Counted from the stretch's first letter, positions 35,889 to 46,241 are shown. The stretch is DNA of 64,000 bases from Mycobacterium sp. E1747 (GCF_001667775.1 NZ_LZJI01000128.1:1-64000); one strand, 5' to 3'. Numbers and translations: made by a program. Notes: generated by a model not told the origin, from the sequence alone.

Positions 35889-37319
35889 TTGTTCGGCCCA
35901 CGGGACTTCTGGGTACGCAATCTGTCGATGAATGCGCGACGCCGCCGCGGAAAATGGGCACGCAACGAGATCAGGGTCGCCGACCCGGCCATGCGCCAGA
36001 CCATCATGGGCACAGCCATCGGCAACTTCATGGAGTGGTACGACTTCGGGGTCTACGGCTACATCGCCACCACCCTCGCCCAGGTGTTCTACCCCGGCAA
36101 GAGTGTCAGTGGCGTCCACCTGATCGCGACCTTCGGGACGCTCGCCGCCGCATTCGTGGTGCGTCCGCTCGGTGGCTTTATCTTCGGTCCCCTCGGCGAC
36201 CGCATCGGACGGCATCGGGTTCTGGTGGTCACCATTCTCATGATGACCATCAGCACGACCGTGACGGGTCTGCTGCCCGGCTACAGCGCCATCGGCATCT
36301 GGGCGCCGATCCTGCTCGTCGTCGCGCGCATATTCCAGGGGCTGTCGACCGGTGGTGAGTACGTCGGCGCGATGACCTACCTGGTCGAGCAGGCCCCGGA
36401 CCACAAACGCGGCAAGATGGTCGGATTCCTACCGATGGGAAATCTGGTCGGGTTCGTGCTGGCCGGGATGCTGGTCACCGCCTTGCAGACCTGGCTGCCG
36501 GACGACGACATGTTGACCTACGGCTGGCGGATCCCGCTGTTGCTTGGCGCGCCCTTCGGTCTGTTCGCGCTGTTCCTGCGGCTTCGGCTCAAGGAGTCGT
36601 CCGCCTACCAGAGCGCGACGGAGGGCGAGCAGCAGTCGAGCGGGCGCCGGCAGCAATTCCGGCGCACGGTGGTGGACCAGTGGCGGGGTCTGCTGATCTG
36701 CGCGGCGCTGGTGCTCACCTCTCAGCTCGCCGACTTCATGCTCACTGGTTACCTGCCGACCTACCTGAAGCTCTTTGTGCGCGCCGGCCACACCGCCGGG
36801 CTGGTGATGATCGTGGTGACGTTGGCGATCCTGATGGTCACGGTGGTGCTGGTGGCCAGCCTGTCCGACCGCATCGGGGTCAAGCCGATCATGTGGACGG
36901 GCTGCGCACTGCTGGTCGTGGGTTCGATCCCCGCGTTCCTGCTCATCCGCTTCGGCGGGATCTACCCGGTGATCTTCATGGGTGTGTTGCTGATCGGGTT
37001 GATGGAGCTGTGCTTCGACAGCACGGCGCCCGCCATGTTGCCGGCCCTGTTCCCCACCGACGTGCGCTACGGCGCGCTGGCCATCTCGTACAACATCTCA
37101 ATATCCGCCGTCGGCGGCACCACGCCCCTGATCGCCCAAGCGCTGGTTTCGGGAACCGGCAACGTCATGGCGCCCGCCTACATGTTGATCTTCGGCGGCC
37201 TCGTGGGCGCGGTCACGCTGCTGTTCACGCCCGAAGTCGCCGGGAAGCCGCTGCCGGGGTCCGGGCCCGCGGTGGAAACCGAGCGGGAGGCGCGCGAGCT
37301 GGCCGAGGACGTCCGGTAA
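35889..37319 (+). CDS. MFS metabolite:H+ symporter (ProP/KgtP type)
   Basis: 476 residues from a TTG at 35889 after GGGAGCG; an ATG at 35928 is the alternative. The sugar-porter-like signature is clear: GNFMEWYDFGVYGYIA near residue 45, RPLGGFIFGPLGDRIGRHR, and FQGLSTGGEYVGAMTYLVE. This subgroup imports carboxylates, betaine or proline with protons. Twelve helices are expected. It has no linked enzyme genes, so the substrate is unknown. Confidence 0.9.
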   Translation: MFGPRDFWVRNLSMNARRRRGKWARNEIRVADPAMRQTIMGTAIGNFMEWYDFGVYGYIATTLAQVFYPGKSVSGVHLIATFGTLAAAFVVRPLGGFIFGPLGDRIGRHRVLVVTILMMTISTTVTGLLPGYSAIGIWAPILLVVARIFQGLSTGGEYVGAMTYLVEQAPDHKRGKMVGFLPMGNLVGFVLAGMLVTALQTWLPDDDMLTYGWRIPLLLGAPFGLFALFLRLRLKESSAYQSATEGEQQSSGRRQQFRRTVVDQWRGLLICAALVLTSQLADFMLTGYLPTYLKLFVRAGHTAGLVMIVVTLAILMVTVVLVASLSDRIGVKPIMWTGCALLVVGSIPAFLLIRFGGIYPVIFMGVLLIGLMELCFDSTAPAMLPALFPTDVRYGALAISYNISISAVGGTTPLIAQALVSGTGNVMAPAYMLIFGGLVGAVTLLFTPEVAGKPLPGSGPAVETEREARELAEDVR

Positions 37320-37417
37320 GCCACCCGCCTGGGAATCACACCGCGACCCTTTGACGTTGCGCTTGGACGAAGTGGCCGGCGACGTTTAATTTGCGTTTCC
37401 CTGCCTATCTTTAAGGG

Positions 37418-38053
37418 ATGAGGAGCGCTTTTCACCATCAGTTGGGAACGCTCACCCAGCAGCTCGGGGCGATGTGCGCGATGGCCGGCGAAGCCATCGC
37501 ACTGGCCACCGAGGCGCTGCTGAAAGCCGACCTGCCGCTGGCGGAACGCGTCATCGCCGGCCAGTCGGACATCGCCGCCGTCAACACCGGCGTCGAGGAG
37601 ACCGCCTTCGCCTTGTTGGCCTTGCAGGCTCCCGTGGCCACGGATCTGCGTGCGGTGGTCAGTGCCATCCGGATCGCCGCGGACGCGCAACGGATGGGCG
37701 GGTTGGCGGTGCACGTCGCCGAAATCGCCCGCATGCGCCATCCCCGCAACGCCGTGCCGGACGATGTGCGCCGCCACATCGCCGAAATGGGTGCGGTCGC
37801 CGAGCAGTTGGCCCGCGGCGCGCGGGAAGTGTTGCTGGCCCAGGATCCCGGAGGCGCGGCGCAGGTTCGCCGCGACGATGACGCGATGGACGAACTGCAC
37901 CGTCAATTGCTGGCCGCTCTGATGGACCCCGGCTGGACGTACGGCGTCGCCGCCGCGGTAGATGTCACGCTGCTGGGCCGCTTCTACGAGCGCTTCGCCG
38001 ACCACGCCGTGCAGATCGCCCGGCGAGTCATCTTCCAGGCGACCGGGCGCTAG
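37418..38053 (+). CDS. PhoU-like phosphate-signalling protein (PhoY family)
   Basis: 211 residues in two three-helix PhoU repeats. The start [19 protein letters not shown], the middle [20 protein letters not shown] and the end [20 protein letters not shown] match PhoY1/PhoY2, including the metal-binding E-x3-D-x3 motifs (ERFAD). PhoY proteins link the Pst transporter to SenX3-RegX3. No pst genes are adjacent, as is usual for phoY. It could be an additional copy. Confidence 0.9.
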   Translation: MRSAFHHQLGTLTQQLGAMCAMAGEAIALATEALLKADLPLAERVIAGQSDIAAVNTGVEETAFALLALQAPVATDLRAVVSAIRIAADAQRMGGLAVHVAEIARMRHPRNAVPDDVRRHIAEMGAVAEQLARGAREVLLAQDPGGAAQVRRDDDAMDELHRQLLAALMDPGWTYGVAAAVDVTLLGRFYERFADHAVQIARRVIFQATGR

Positions 38054-38183
38054 CCGAAAACGCATGCCGGCGAACGAGTTTCGGCTGCCCGTGTGAGAAC
38101 GTGCCGCTGGGGTATATAGAGCTTGTGCTTTTACCTCTCAGCCGTCCCATCGCCGCCGGCGCCGCACCCTTGCCGGCGGTTTG

Positions 38184-40169
38184 ATGGCGACGCCCACGCC
38201 GGTTCCCGATGACCTGCGTCGGGTGGCCGCAGCGCACGGGGTGGCCACCACCTACCGAAACGAGCGGCGCGAGCCCGTGGAGGTCGACGCCGACGTCGTG
38301 ATCCGGGTGCTCGGTCTTCTCGACGTCGACGCCTCGAGCGAAGCCGCCCGGCGGCACGAGCTGGCCCGGCTGGCCGAGCGCGACCGCGCCGGTGCGCTGC
38401 CACCCACGATCGCGGTGCGGTTGGATGGCCACCCCCGGCCGCTGCCCGGCGCCGCCCTCCTGGTGGGCGAGGACGGCCACCAGACGGAGGTGCGCGACGA
38501 GCTGCCCGGCGATCTCAGCGCGGGCTGGTACCGGCTCCGCCTTCGCGACGGGCAAGAGGCCACCGTGGTGGCCGCGCCGCCTCGGGTGCCGCCCACGCCG
38601 GCCACCTGGGGCTGGATGTTGCAGCTCTACGCGTTGCGATCCGGTCGGTCCTGGGGCATCGGCGACCTGGGCGACCTGCGTGAGTTCCTGGATTGGACCG
38701 CCACCGACCACCAGGCCGGCGCCGTGCTGCTCAACCCGCTGCACGCGCCCGGGCCGACGCACCCGGTGCAGCCGTCGCCCTACACCCCGTCCAGCCGACG
38801 ATTCGCCAACCCGCTGGCGCTGCGCATCGAGGACCTCGACGCCTATCGCCGGGCCGACGCGGACACCCGCGCAGAGGTCGACGCGCTGCGGGTCTCGCCG
38901 ACCACCGAGCGGATCGACTATGACCTGGTGTGGGCGGCCAAGCGGTCGGCGCTGGAGCTGCTGTGGCGCGCCGAAGGCCGGCCCAGCCCGCTGGAGGCGT
39001 CGGCGGCCGGCTCCGGTCTGCGCGACTGGGCCACCTACTGTGCGCTGGCCGAGCGGCACGGCGGCCGGTGGACCCGATGGCCTACATCTCTGCATGACGT
39101 CGCCGGGCCGGGCGTGACGGCGGCCCGCCGGGAACTGGCGCCCCGGGTGGCCTTCCATGCCTGGGTGCAGCAACGCTGCAACGAGCAACTGACCGCGGTG
39201 CGCGACGCGGCCCGCCACGCGGGCATGGCCCTCGGCGTCTTGCACGACCTCCCGGTCGGGGTGGATGCCAACGGCGCCGACGCGTGGGCGCTGGCCGACA
39301 TGCTCGCCACCGGGGTGAGCATCGGGGCGCCGCCGGACAACTTCACCCCCCGCGGGCAGGATTGGGGGCTGCCGCCGTGGCGACCGGACCGGCTCGCCGT
39401 CACCGGCTACGCCGCGTTGCGGGACATGCTGCGCGCGGTGCTCGCCCACGCCGACGGGCTGCGGATCGACCATGTCGCGGGATTGTGGCGGCTGTGGTGG
39501 ATTCCCCCGGGCGACGGCCCGGAGCGCGGCACCTACGTGCATTACGACGCCGACGTGATGCTCGCGGTCTTGGCGCTGGAAGCGCATCGGGCGGGCGCCA
39601 CGGTCGTCGGTGAGGATCTGGGCACCGTCGAACCGGAGGTGACCCAGGCGCTGGCCGACAATGAGATGCTGGGCTGCGCGGTGTCGTGGTTCACCCGCGA
39701 CGAGTCGGCGCCGGGCGAGCCGCTGCTGCCACCGGCGAAATGGCCGTCGCGGGCCGCCGCCAGCCTGTCCACCCACGACCTGCCCACCGCGGCGGGTTTC
39801 CTGCGCGGCGAGCATGTGCAGGCCCGCGCGGACCTCGGCCTGCTGGACGACGTGCCGGGCGAGCAGTCGGTGGCTGACAAGGAACGAGCCGAGTGGGTGG
39901 AGCTGCTGCGGTCCGAGGGGCTGCTTTCGGGCCCCGACGCGGACGAGCCGGCGATTATCGCCGCGATGCACCGATTGCTCGCGGCCACCCCGAGCCGCCT
40001 GAAGCTGATCTCGCCCTACGACGTGCTGGCCGAACCTCGGCAGCCCAACCTGCCGGGGACCGTCGACGAGTACCCGAACTGGCGGTTGCCCCTGCCGGCG
40101 ACGCTGGAGGAGCTGCGCGCCGATCCGAGGGTCGCCGAAATCACCGCCGCTTTCCGCGACGCGCGCTAA
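38184..40169 (+). CDS. malQ: 4-alpha-glucanotransferase (amylomaltase)
   Basis: 661 residues from the ATG at 38184. A GH77 enzyme that moves alpha-1,4-glucan chains between maltodextrins. Motifs seen: SWGIGDLGDLREFLDW, the substrate region SPYTPSSRRFANPLAL, the nucleophile Asp in GLRIDHVAGLWRLWWIP, the acid/base Glu in VVGEDLGTVEPEV, and LSTHDLPTAAGF with the stabilising Asp. An N-terminal extension of about 140 residues is typical of mycobacterial MalQ (around 720). It stands alone. Confidence 0.94.
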   Translation: MATPTPVPDDLRRVAAAHGVATTYRNERREPVEVDADVVIRVLGLLDVDASSEAARRHELARLAERDRAGALPPTIAVRLDGHPRPLPGAALLVGEDGHQTEVRDELPGDLSAGWYRLRLRDGQEATVVAAPPRVPPTPATWGWMLQLYALRSGRSWGIGDLGDLREFLDWTATDHQAGAVLLNPLHAPGPTHPVQPSPYTPSSRRFANPLALRIEDLDAYRRADADTRAEVDALRVSPTTERIDYDLVWAAKRSALELLWRAEGRPSPLEASAAGSGLRDWATYCALAERHGGRWTRWPTSLHDVAGPGVTAARRELAPRVAFHAWVQQRCNEQLTAVRDAARHAGMALGVLHDLPVGVDANGADAWALADMLATGVSIGAPPDNFTPRGQDWGLPPWRPDRLAVTGYAALRDMLRAVLAHADGLRIDHVAGLWRLWWIPPGDGPERGTYVHYDADVMLAVLALEAHRAGATVVGEDLGTVEPEVTQALADNEMLGCAVSWFTRDESAPGEPLLPPAKWPSRAAASLSTHDLPTAAGFLRGEHVQARADLGLLDDVPGEQSVADKERAEWVELLRSEGLLSGPDADEPAIIAAMHRLLAATPSRLKLISPYDVLAEPRQPNLPGTVDEYPNWRLPLPATLEELRADPRVAEITAAFRDAR

Positions 40170-40436
40170 CCCCGGCAGGCGACGCCTCTCACGCGTGCCG
40201 CAACACCAACAGCTCCCCGTGCGCGTTCATTCGTTTCGGACGCCCCGAACCCGCCGACACCATGACTCCCCGAGCGCCACTGTTCGCATGGATGCACCCA
40301 ATCGGTAGCGGCCGCAAGCGCTTTAGTGCTCGCCGCCGATTGGCAGCTCAAACACGATTAGCGAACGCTCGCTGCGGCTACTAGCACATGGGCGTGTGCC
40401 GCGCTGACGACGCAGCGAAAGAAACGGGGTGCGAGC

Positions 40437-41795
40437 ATGGAACCGATATCTCCGACGGATGCGCTGTTCCTCATCGGCGAGTCCCGCGAGCACCCGATGC
40501 ATGTGGGGTCGCTGCAACTCTTCGAGCCGCCCAAGGACGCCGGACCCCACTTCGTCCGCGAGTCCTATCAGGCCATGCTCGAATGCACGGACGTGCAGCC
40601 GACGTTCCGCAAGCACCCGGCCTTCTTCGGCGGCCTGACCAATCTCGCGTGGTCCTTGGACAAGGACGTCGAGCTGGACTATCACCTGCGCCGCTCGGCC
40701 CTGCCCGAGCCGGGCAGGGTCCGTGACCTGCTCGAGCTGGTCTCCAGGTTGCATGGCAGCCTGCTCGACCGGCACCGCCCGATGTGGGAGGCCCACCTCG
40801 TGGAGGGACTGCAGGACGGCCGCTACGCCGTCTACACGAAGTACCACCACTCGCTCATGGACGGCGTGTCCGCTATGCGGCTGGTGCAGCGCGCTTTCAC
40901 CACTGACCCCGATGATAACGAGATGCGCGTCCCATGGAGTCTCGGGCCGCGCAAGCGCGGCGGCGGCCAGAAGCGGCAATCGCTGCTGGAGCGGGCGGGC
41001 CGCACCGCGGGGTCGGCGCTCGCATTGGCGCCGTCCTCGCTGAAGCTGGCCCGGGCCGCCCTGCTCGAACAACAACTGACACTGCCATTTCAGGCGCCGC
41101 GCAGCATGTTCAACGTCCGGATCGGCGGCGCCCGGCGGGTAGCCGCGCAGTCCTGGTCGCTGGACCGGATCAAAGCGGTCAAATCGGCGGCGGGAGTGAC
41201 CGTCAACGACGTGGTGCTCGCCATGTGCTCCGGCGCCCTGCGTGCCTACCTGCAGGAGCAGAACGCGCTACCCGACGCCCCGCTGACCGCGATGGTGCCG
41301 GTCAACCTCCGCAAGGCCGACGACGACCGGGGCGGCAACATGGTCGGAACGTTCCTGTGCAACCTGGCGACCGACCTGGACGACCCGGAGAGGCGCCTCG
41401 AAATCGTCAGCACGTCGATCCGCGACACCAAGGAGATCTTCCAACAACTGCCCTCGGTCCAGCAGCTCGCCCTGTCGGCCTTCAACATCGGCGGCCTGTT
41501 CTTCGGGCTGATCCCCGGCTACTTATCGGCGGCGTCGCCGCCGTTCAACATCGTCATCTCCAACGTCTCGGCCGGTCCCGCCGAGCCGCTGTACTGGCGT
41601 GGTGCCCGCCTGGATGGCAATTACCCGCTGTCCATCCCGCTCGACGGTCAGGCGGTCAACATCACGGTGGCCAACAACGCCGACAATCTCGACTTCGGTC
41701 TCGTGGGTTGTCGCCGCAGCGTCCCGCACCTGCAGCGGCTGCTGGGCCACCTGGAGACGTCGCTGAAGGACCTGGAACGCGCCGTCGGCGTGTGA
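40437..41795 (+). CDS. Wax ester synthase / diacylglycerol acyltransferase (Tgs family)
   Basis: 452 residues. The active-site motif HHSLMDG lies near residue 140, with the second family motif NDVVLAMCSGALRAYL and the block MVPVNLRKADD. The enzyme joins acyl-CoA to diacylglycerol or alcohols to make storage lipid. Closest in outline to Tgs1/Rv3130c-type proteins, but mycobacteria carry many paralogues, so no symbol is given. The ATG follows a GAGC-type weak ribosome site. Confidence 0.92.
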   Translation: MEPISPTDALFLIGESREHPMHVGSLQLFEPPKDAGPHFVRESYQAMLECTDVQPTFRKHPAFFGGLTNLAWSLDKDVELDYHLRRSALPEPGRVRDLLELVSRLHGSLLDRHRPMWEAHLVEGLQDGRYAVYTKYHHSLMDGVSAMRLVQRAFTTDPDDNEMRVPWSLGPRKRGGGQKRQSLLERAGRTAGSALALAPSSLKLARAALLEQQLTLPFQAPRSMFNVRIGGARRVAAQSWSLDRIKAVKSAAGVTVNDVVLAMCSGALRAYLQEQNALPDAPLTAMVPVNLRKADDDRGGNMVGTFLCNLATDLDDPERRLEIVSTSIRDTKEIFQQLPSVQQLALSAFNIGGLFFGLIPGYLSAASPPFNIVISNVSAGPAEPLYWRGARLDGNYPLSIPLDGQAVNITVANNADNLDFGLVGCRRSVPHLQRLLGHLETSLKDLERAVGV

Positions 41796-41802
41796 GCGGC
41801 GG

Positions 41803-42240
41803 CTACCGCCTGGTGGTGAAGTCCAGGCACACGGTCGTGCCGTTGGGACGGGCGTTGATGGTGCAGTGATCCGCCAGCGCGTGCATCAACGCGATGCCGC
41901 GGGATCGCCGCGGGTCGCTGAGGCGTAGCGGCGAGGGATGGAGCCAGGATCCGCGGTCGCTGACGCAGACGCTGATCGATTGGGCGGCGGGGTCGTGGCT
42001 TGCCTGCAGCTTCATCGTGCCGGTCGCGCGGTGATCGCGGTAGGCGTGCTCCACACAGTTGGCCAGCGCCTCGTTGACCCCCAGAATGATGTCGTCGCGA
42101 ATGTCCGACGGGGCCTCGGTCACCTCCTGAAGCCACCGCCGCAGGGCGCGGCGCAATTCCGCCGCGGTAACCGCGTCGGCGGCACCGGCGCAGGTCAATC
42201 GCGCGGGCGTGACAACGATTGGTGGCAGCAGTGAAGTCAT
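41803..42240 (-). CDS. RsbW-type ATP-binding protein (anti-sigma/serine kinase fold)
   Basis: 145 residues. It has an HATPase_c_2 domain: the N-box ILGVNEALANCVEHAYRDH near residue 55 and the glycine-rich region VSDRGSWLHPSPLRLSDPRR then SRGIALMHALADH. Such proteins bind and hold sigma factors or phosphorylate anti-anti-sigma factors. No sigma factor or STAS protein is encoded beside it, so the partner is elsewhere. Convergent with the acyltransferase gene. Confidence 0.85.
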   Translation of the reverse strand: MTSLLPPIVVTPARLTCAGAADAVTAAELRRALRRWLQEVTEAPSDIRDDIILGVNEALANCVEHAYRDHRATGTMKLQASHDPAAQSISVCVSDRGSWLHPSPLRLSDPRRSRGIALMHALADHCTINARPNGTTVCLDFTTRR

Positions 42241-42356
42241 GCAGCAGGCATACCCGGTTTCGGCCGTCCTGCTAACCCGACGCCTGTCTCGCTTTGGCCA
42301 CGGGCGGGTACAGGTTCGGAATCGAGTTGCCGTACAACGAGATACAGAGGAATCTT

Positions 42357-43289
42357 ATGGACTTTCGTGCATTCATCGAGCCGCAGCAGGGGGCCCGCTA
42401 CGCCGACCAGGTGGCCGTCGCCCAGACCGCCGAGCAGCTGGGTTTTGGGGCGTTCTTCCGGTCGGATCACTACCTGGCGATGAGTGGCGACGGGCTGCCG
42501 GGCCCCACCGACTCGTGGGTGACACTGGGCGCGATCGCGCGGGAGACGTCGACCATCCGGCTGGGCACTCTGGTGACGTCCGCAACGTTCCGCTCCCCCG
42601 GTCCGCTGGCGATCGCGGTGGCGCAAGTGGACGAGATGAGTGGCGGACGCGTCGAATTCGGGCTGGGCAGCGGTTGGTTCGAAAAGGAGCACCAGGCGTA
42701 CGGCATACCCTTCCCCCCGCTGCGGGAGCGGTTCGACCGGCTCGATGAACAGCTGGCCATCATCACGGGCCTATGGACGACGGGGCGCGGTGAAACCTTC
42801 GACTACACCGGGGCGTACTACACCGTCACCGGGTCGCCGGCGCTGCCCAAACCGACGCAGACCCCGCACCCGCCGATCGTCGTCGGCGGCCTCGGCGCCA
42901 ACCGCACCCCGCGGCTCGCGGCCAAGTACGCGGCCGAATTCAACATCCCGTTCGCGCCGATCGACGTGGCCGACAAACAGTTTCAGCGGGTAGCGCAGGC
43001 CGTCGCCGCGGCTGGCAGGCCTGAGGACTCGATGGTCTACTCGAGCGCATTCGTGCTCTGCGCTGGGCGCAACAACCGCGAACTGACCCGCCGCGCCGCG
43101 GCGATCGGTCGCGACCTCGACGAAATGCGTTCGAACAGCCCCCTGGTCGGCTCCCCGACAGAGATCGTCGAGAAGTTGGGCGCCTGGAATCAGATCGGGG
43201 TGCAGCGTGTTTACACCCAGCTCCTGGACTTGACCGACCTCGCCCACCTGGAGTTGTTGGCGAGCGAGGTTATGCCCCAACTGCTCTGA
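42357..43289 (+). CDS. LLM-class F420-dependent oxidoreductase
   Basis: 310 residues from the ATG at 42357, preceded by AGAGG; a longer frame starts upstream but lacks a ribosome site. The barrel begins MDFRAFIEPQQGARYADQV and holds IRLGTLVTSATFRSPGPLAI and MSGGRVEFGLGSGWFEKEH, typical of the TIGR03560-like subgroup. The F420-binding loop HPPIVVGGLGANRTPRLAA is evident. Its substrate is unknown. Confidence 0.9.
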   Translation: MDFRAFIEPQQGARYADQVAVAQTAEQLGFGAFFRSDHYLAMSGDGLPGPTDSWVTLGAIARETSTIRLGTLVTSATFRSPGPLAIAVAQVDEMSGGRVEFGLGSGWFEKEHQAYGIPFPPLRERFDRLDEQLAIITGLWTTGRGETFDYTGAYYTVTGSPALPKPTQTPHPPIVVGGLGANRTPRLAAKYAAEFNIPFAPIDVADKQFQRVAQAVAAAGRPEDSMVYSSAFVLCAGRNNRELTRRAAAIGRDLDEMRSNSPLVGSPTEIVEKLGAWNQIGVQRVYTQLLDLTDLAHLELLASEVMPQLL

Positions 43290-43295
43290 GGGCCC

Positions 43296-44114
43296 TCACG
43301 GGGATTCGGCGTCCGCGCGTACCTCTTCGAGCCGGTCCTTGCTGCGAAGAAGCCGCAGCAGCGTCACGAACAGCAGCCCACCGATCATGTTGCCGACCAC
43401 GGTATAGCCGAACCAACCCAGCCAGGTCAGATAGCCGAACGGGGCATGCCCGGTGATGAGCGCGCCGAAGATGAGCAGCGAATCCAGGATCGAGTGGAAC
43501 AACCGGAGCCCGGCGAGCAGGAATGCGGCGGCGACGGCAGCGGCGATCTTGGCGGGCACCGAGTCGGTGCCGTGTTGCATCCGGGTCATCAGCGTGATGA
43601 TCATGCCGCCGAGGATCGCCAGCGCCATGCTCTGGCCGGACGGCGGCGCGGTGGCGAAGTGAGTGCCGGACTCGATGGTCTGCGCGTGCAGTTCGGGAAA
43701 GCCGGTCATGATCAGCCACATGATCACCCAGCCGCCAACCAGATTCGCGAACATGGTGCCGCCCCACAGCTTGGCCAGCTGGCGCAGGCTGGCGCGCTTG
43801 GCGGCCACGGTCACGACGGGGATGATGAAGCCTTCGGTGAACAGCTCGCTGCGGCCGAGCAGCAGGGCGAGGAAGCCGATCGAGAACGCCACCCCCGCCA
43901 GCAGCGGACGGTGGGTGGCGTCCAGCACGGACAGGTAGGCGAGCACCCCGATCCCCACCTCGGTGCCGCCGAAGAAGCCGGTCACCAGCACGCCGCGCCA
44001 GGTGCGGTGCAGGCGCTGGGCGCCCTCGCTCAGCATCCTGCTGAACGCGTCCTCGAGCTCGTCTTCGATCGGGCTGTCGGTCTGGCCGAGCTGGCGTTGG
44101 GTGGTGTCACTCAT
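43296..44114 (-). CDS. Formate/nitrite transporter-family channel (YfdC-like)
   Basis: 272 residues from the ATG at 44114; upstream codons in frame are ignored. The soluble N-terminus (SPIEDELEDAFSRMLSEGAQ) precedes six hydrophobic helices with the family loops LGRSELFTEGFIIPVV and WGGTMFANLVGGW, and the pore half GLRLFHSILDSLLIFGALIT. FNT proteins pass formate, nitrite or hydrosulfide; the YfdC branch is uncharacterised. Convergent with the F420 enzyme gene. Confidence 0.88.
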   Translation of the reverse strand: MSDTTQRQLGQTDSPIEDELEDAFSRMLSEGAQRLHRTWRGVLVTGFFGGTEVGIGVLAYLSVLDATHRPLLAGVAFSIGFLALLLGRSELFTEGFIIPVVTVAAKRASLRQLAKLWGGTMFANLVGGWVIMWLIMTGFPELHAQTIESGTHFATAPPSGQSMALAILGGMIITLMTRMQHGTDSVPAKIAAAVAAAFLLAGLRLFHSILDSLLIFGALITGHAPFGYLTWLGWFGYTVVGNMIGGLLFVTLLRLLRSKDRLEEVRADAESP

Positions 44115-44191
44115 GGTGGATGGCCTGATACCCGTTATTCGCCGGGTCGACCATTCGGTGTGAGGGATCTGACAAGCAGGTGACCAGGCCG

Positions 44192-45157
44192 TCATTTGCG
44201 GGGTCGCAACACCGGTGTCACGAGCTCACCGGTGTCGAGGTAACTCTGCAGGTTCTGGATGGCCAGCAGCGCCATCGCCCTGCGGGTCCGCGCGGTGGCG
44301 CTGCCGATGTGCGGAAACAAGACCACATTGTCGAGTTCGAACAGCTCGGTCGGCACCTGGGGCTCATCGACGAAGACGTCCAGCCCCGCCCCCGCCAAGC
44401 CACCGCCGACCAGCAGCTCCACCAACGCGTCCTGGTCGACGACGCTGCCGCGGGCGATGTTGACCAGATAACCGTCGGGGCCCAGCGCCTCGAGAACCGA
44501 GCGGTCGACCAGGTGACGAGCGTGGGCATCGCCCGTGGTGGCCACGACGAGGACGTCGACCGACTCGGCCAGCTCCAGCGGCGACGGGGCGTAGCGGTAC
44601 GGTGACCCGTCGATGCGGTGGCGGTTGTGATAGGCAATGGCACAGTCGAATCCGAGCAGTCTGGTCGCTATCGCCGAACCGATACGGCCCAGCCCCAGGA
44701 TCCCCACCTGCAAACCACTGACGTCCCGGGCGTAGGGGAACTGGCCATCGCGCACCCATCGGCCCGCCCGTACGTAGCGGTCGGCGGCGCCGAAACCGCG
44801 CAGGGTCATCAAGATGAGGCCCAGCGCGGTGTCGGCCACCGTGTCCGAAAGCACATCGGGCGTGTTGCTGACGCCGATGCCGCGGCGGCGCGCGGCCGGC
44901 AGATCGATCAAGTCCACCCCGGCGCCGTTGTTGACGATTACCTCCAGGTGAGGCAGCGCGGCGATGGTGTCGCCGTCGACGCCGGCCGTGCCCGACGTGA
45001 TCACGATGCGCACGTCGGCCGCATGTTCGGCGAAGAAGTCGGCGCGCCCCGGACCGTCGGGAAGCCTGGGGATCTCGTACCGTGCGGTCAACTCGGCTTC
45101 GAAAGTCGGCTCGAAGCGACCGATCCGCAGCGCGTTGCCAATCTTTTTTGTCGTCAC
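44192..45157 (-). CDS. D-isomer-specific 2-hydroxyacid dehydrogenase
   Basis: 321 residues from the GTG at 45157, the normal size; the longer frame upstream is not conserved-looking. The NAD site GILGLGRIGSAIATRLLG lies near residue 150. The catalytic Arg is in VNIARGSVVDQDAL, Glu in DVFVDEPQVP and His in LFPHIGSATART. It reduces 2-oxoacids such as glyoxylate or hydroxypyruvate, or oxidises D-2-hydroxyacids. Divergent from an F420 enzyme gene over about 200 bp. Confidence 0.9.
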   Translation of the reverse strand: MTTKKIGNALRIGRFEPTFEAELTARYEIPRLPDGPGRADFFAEHAADVRIVITSGTAGVDGDTIAALPHLEVIVNNGAGVDLIDLPAARRRGIGVSNTPDVLSDTVADTALGLILMTLRGFGAADRYVRAGRWVRDGQFPYARDVSGLQVGILGLGRIGSAIATRLLGFDCAIAYHNRHRIDGSPYRYAPSPLELAESVDVLVVATTGDAHARHLVDRSVLEALGPDGYLVNIARGSVVDQDALVELLVGGGLAGAGLDVFVDEPQVPTELFELDNVVLFPHIGSATARTRRAMALLAIQNLQSYLDTGELVTPVLRPRK

Positions 45158-45355
45158 CCGTCCATCATCGAGCGTCGGTGAAATATTCGGGCATCGACCG
45201 TCGTTGTGGTAGCCGACGGTGTCGGCATTCCCCCGGGTACCACCTTGAGAACCGTCGCTTCGAGCGACCGCTTGCCGAGAGGCGCGAAGACGGCACCGTC
45301 CCAACTTCTTCCATTGCGCGGGAAGCAATCGCCCGGTGGGCTGGTTGCACCGCGC

Positions 45356-46213
45356 ATGCGCATCGGAGTTGTGTTCCCGCAAACCGAACTGGGCGACGAC
45401 CCGGCGGTCATCCGTGCCTACGGGGAGGGCGTGCAGGGACTGGGATTCACCCACATTCTGGCCTACGACCACGTCGTGGGCGCCGACCCCCAGGTGCACC
45501 ACGGCTGGGACGGCCCGTACGACATCGACTCGACGTTTCATGAGCCGTTCGTCATGTTCGGCTTTCTGGCCGCGATCACCTCGCTCGAGTTGGTCAGCGG
45601 CGTCATCATCTTGCCGCAGCGACAGACGGCGTTGGTGGCCAAGCAGGCCGCCGAGGTGGATCTGCTGACCGGCGGACGCTTCAGGCTCGGTGTCGGATTG
45701 GGCTGGAACGCAGTCGAATACGAGGCGCTAGGCGAGAGCTTCGCCAATCGCGGCAAGCGCTCTGAGGAGCAAGTCGAGTTGTTGCGCCGGCTGTGGACCG
45801 AACGGTCGGTCACCTTCGACGGCAGGTACCACACCGTGACAGCGGCGGGGCTGGCCCCATTGCCCGTCCAACGCCCGATCCCCGTCTGGATCGGCGCGGC
45901 CTCTGACCGCGGGTTGGAGCGCGCGGGGCGGCTCGCGGACGGCTGGTTCCCGATGACCGCCCCCGGGCCCGGGTTGGACCACGCCCGCGAGCAGGTGCAG
46001 CGCGCGGCCGCTGCCGCCGGCCGCGACGCGGACAGCCTCGGCATGGAGGGACGCGTCACCTGGACCGGCGACCGCGACCGGACCGCCCGCGAAATAGCGG
46101 CCTGGCGGGAGGCCGGTGCCACTCACGTGTCGGTCAACACCATGAAGGCCGGGCTGGCCACCGTCGACGACCACCTCGCCGCGCTCAGGCAGGTCACCGC
46201 GGACCTGAAGTAA
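45356..46213 (+). CDS. LLM-class F420-dependent oxidoreductase (TIGR03619-like)
   Basis: 285 residues from the ATG at 45356, chosen because the barrel's first strand starts there (MRIGVVFPQTELGDDP). The core AAEVDLLTGGRFRLGVGLGW and RPIPVWIGAASDRGLERAGR are typical. This is the third luciferase-like enzyme in the window. Substrate unknown; the family includes enzymes of lipid and xenobiotic metabolism. Confidence 0.9.
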   Translation: MRIGVVFPQTELGDDPAVIRAYGEGVQGLGFTHILAYDHVVGADPQVHHGWDGPYDIDSTFHEPFVMFGFLAAITSLELVSGVIILPQRQTALVAKQAAEVDLLTGGRFRLGVGLGWNAVEYEALGESFANRGKRSEEQVELLRRLWTERSVTFDGRYHTVTAAGLAPLPVQRPIPVWIGAASDRGLERAGRLADGWFPMTAPGPGLDHAREQVQRAAAAAGRDADSLGMEGRVTWTGDRDRTAREIAAWREAGATHVSVNTMKAGLATVDDHLAALRQVTADLK

Positions 46214-46241
46214 CGACGCGTCCGGAGACAGGCTTCCGGGG

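Noticed and set aside
38028..39971. 647-codon open frame on the minus strand
   Set aside because: Antisense to malQ, whose catalytic residues are all seen.
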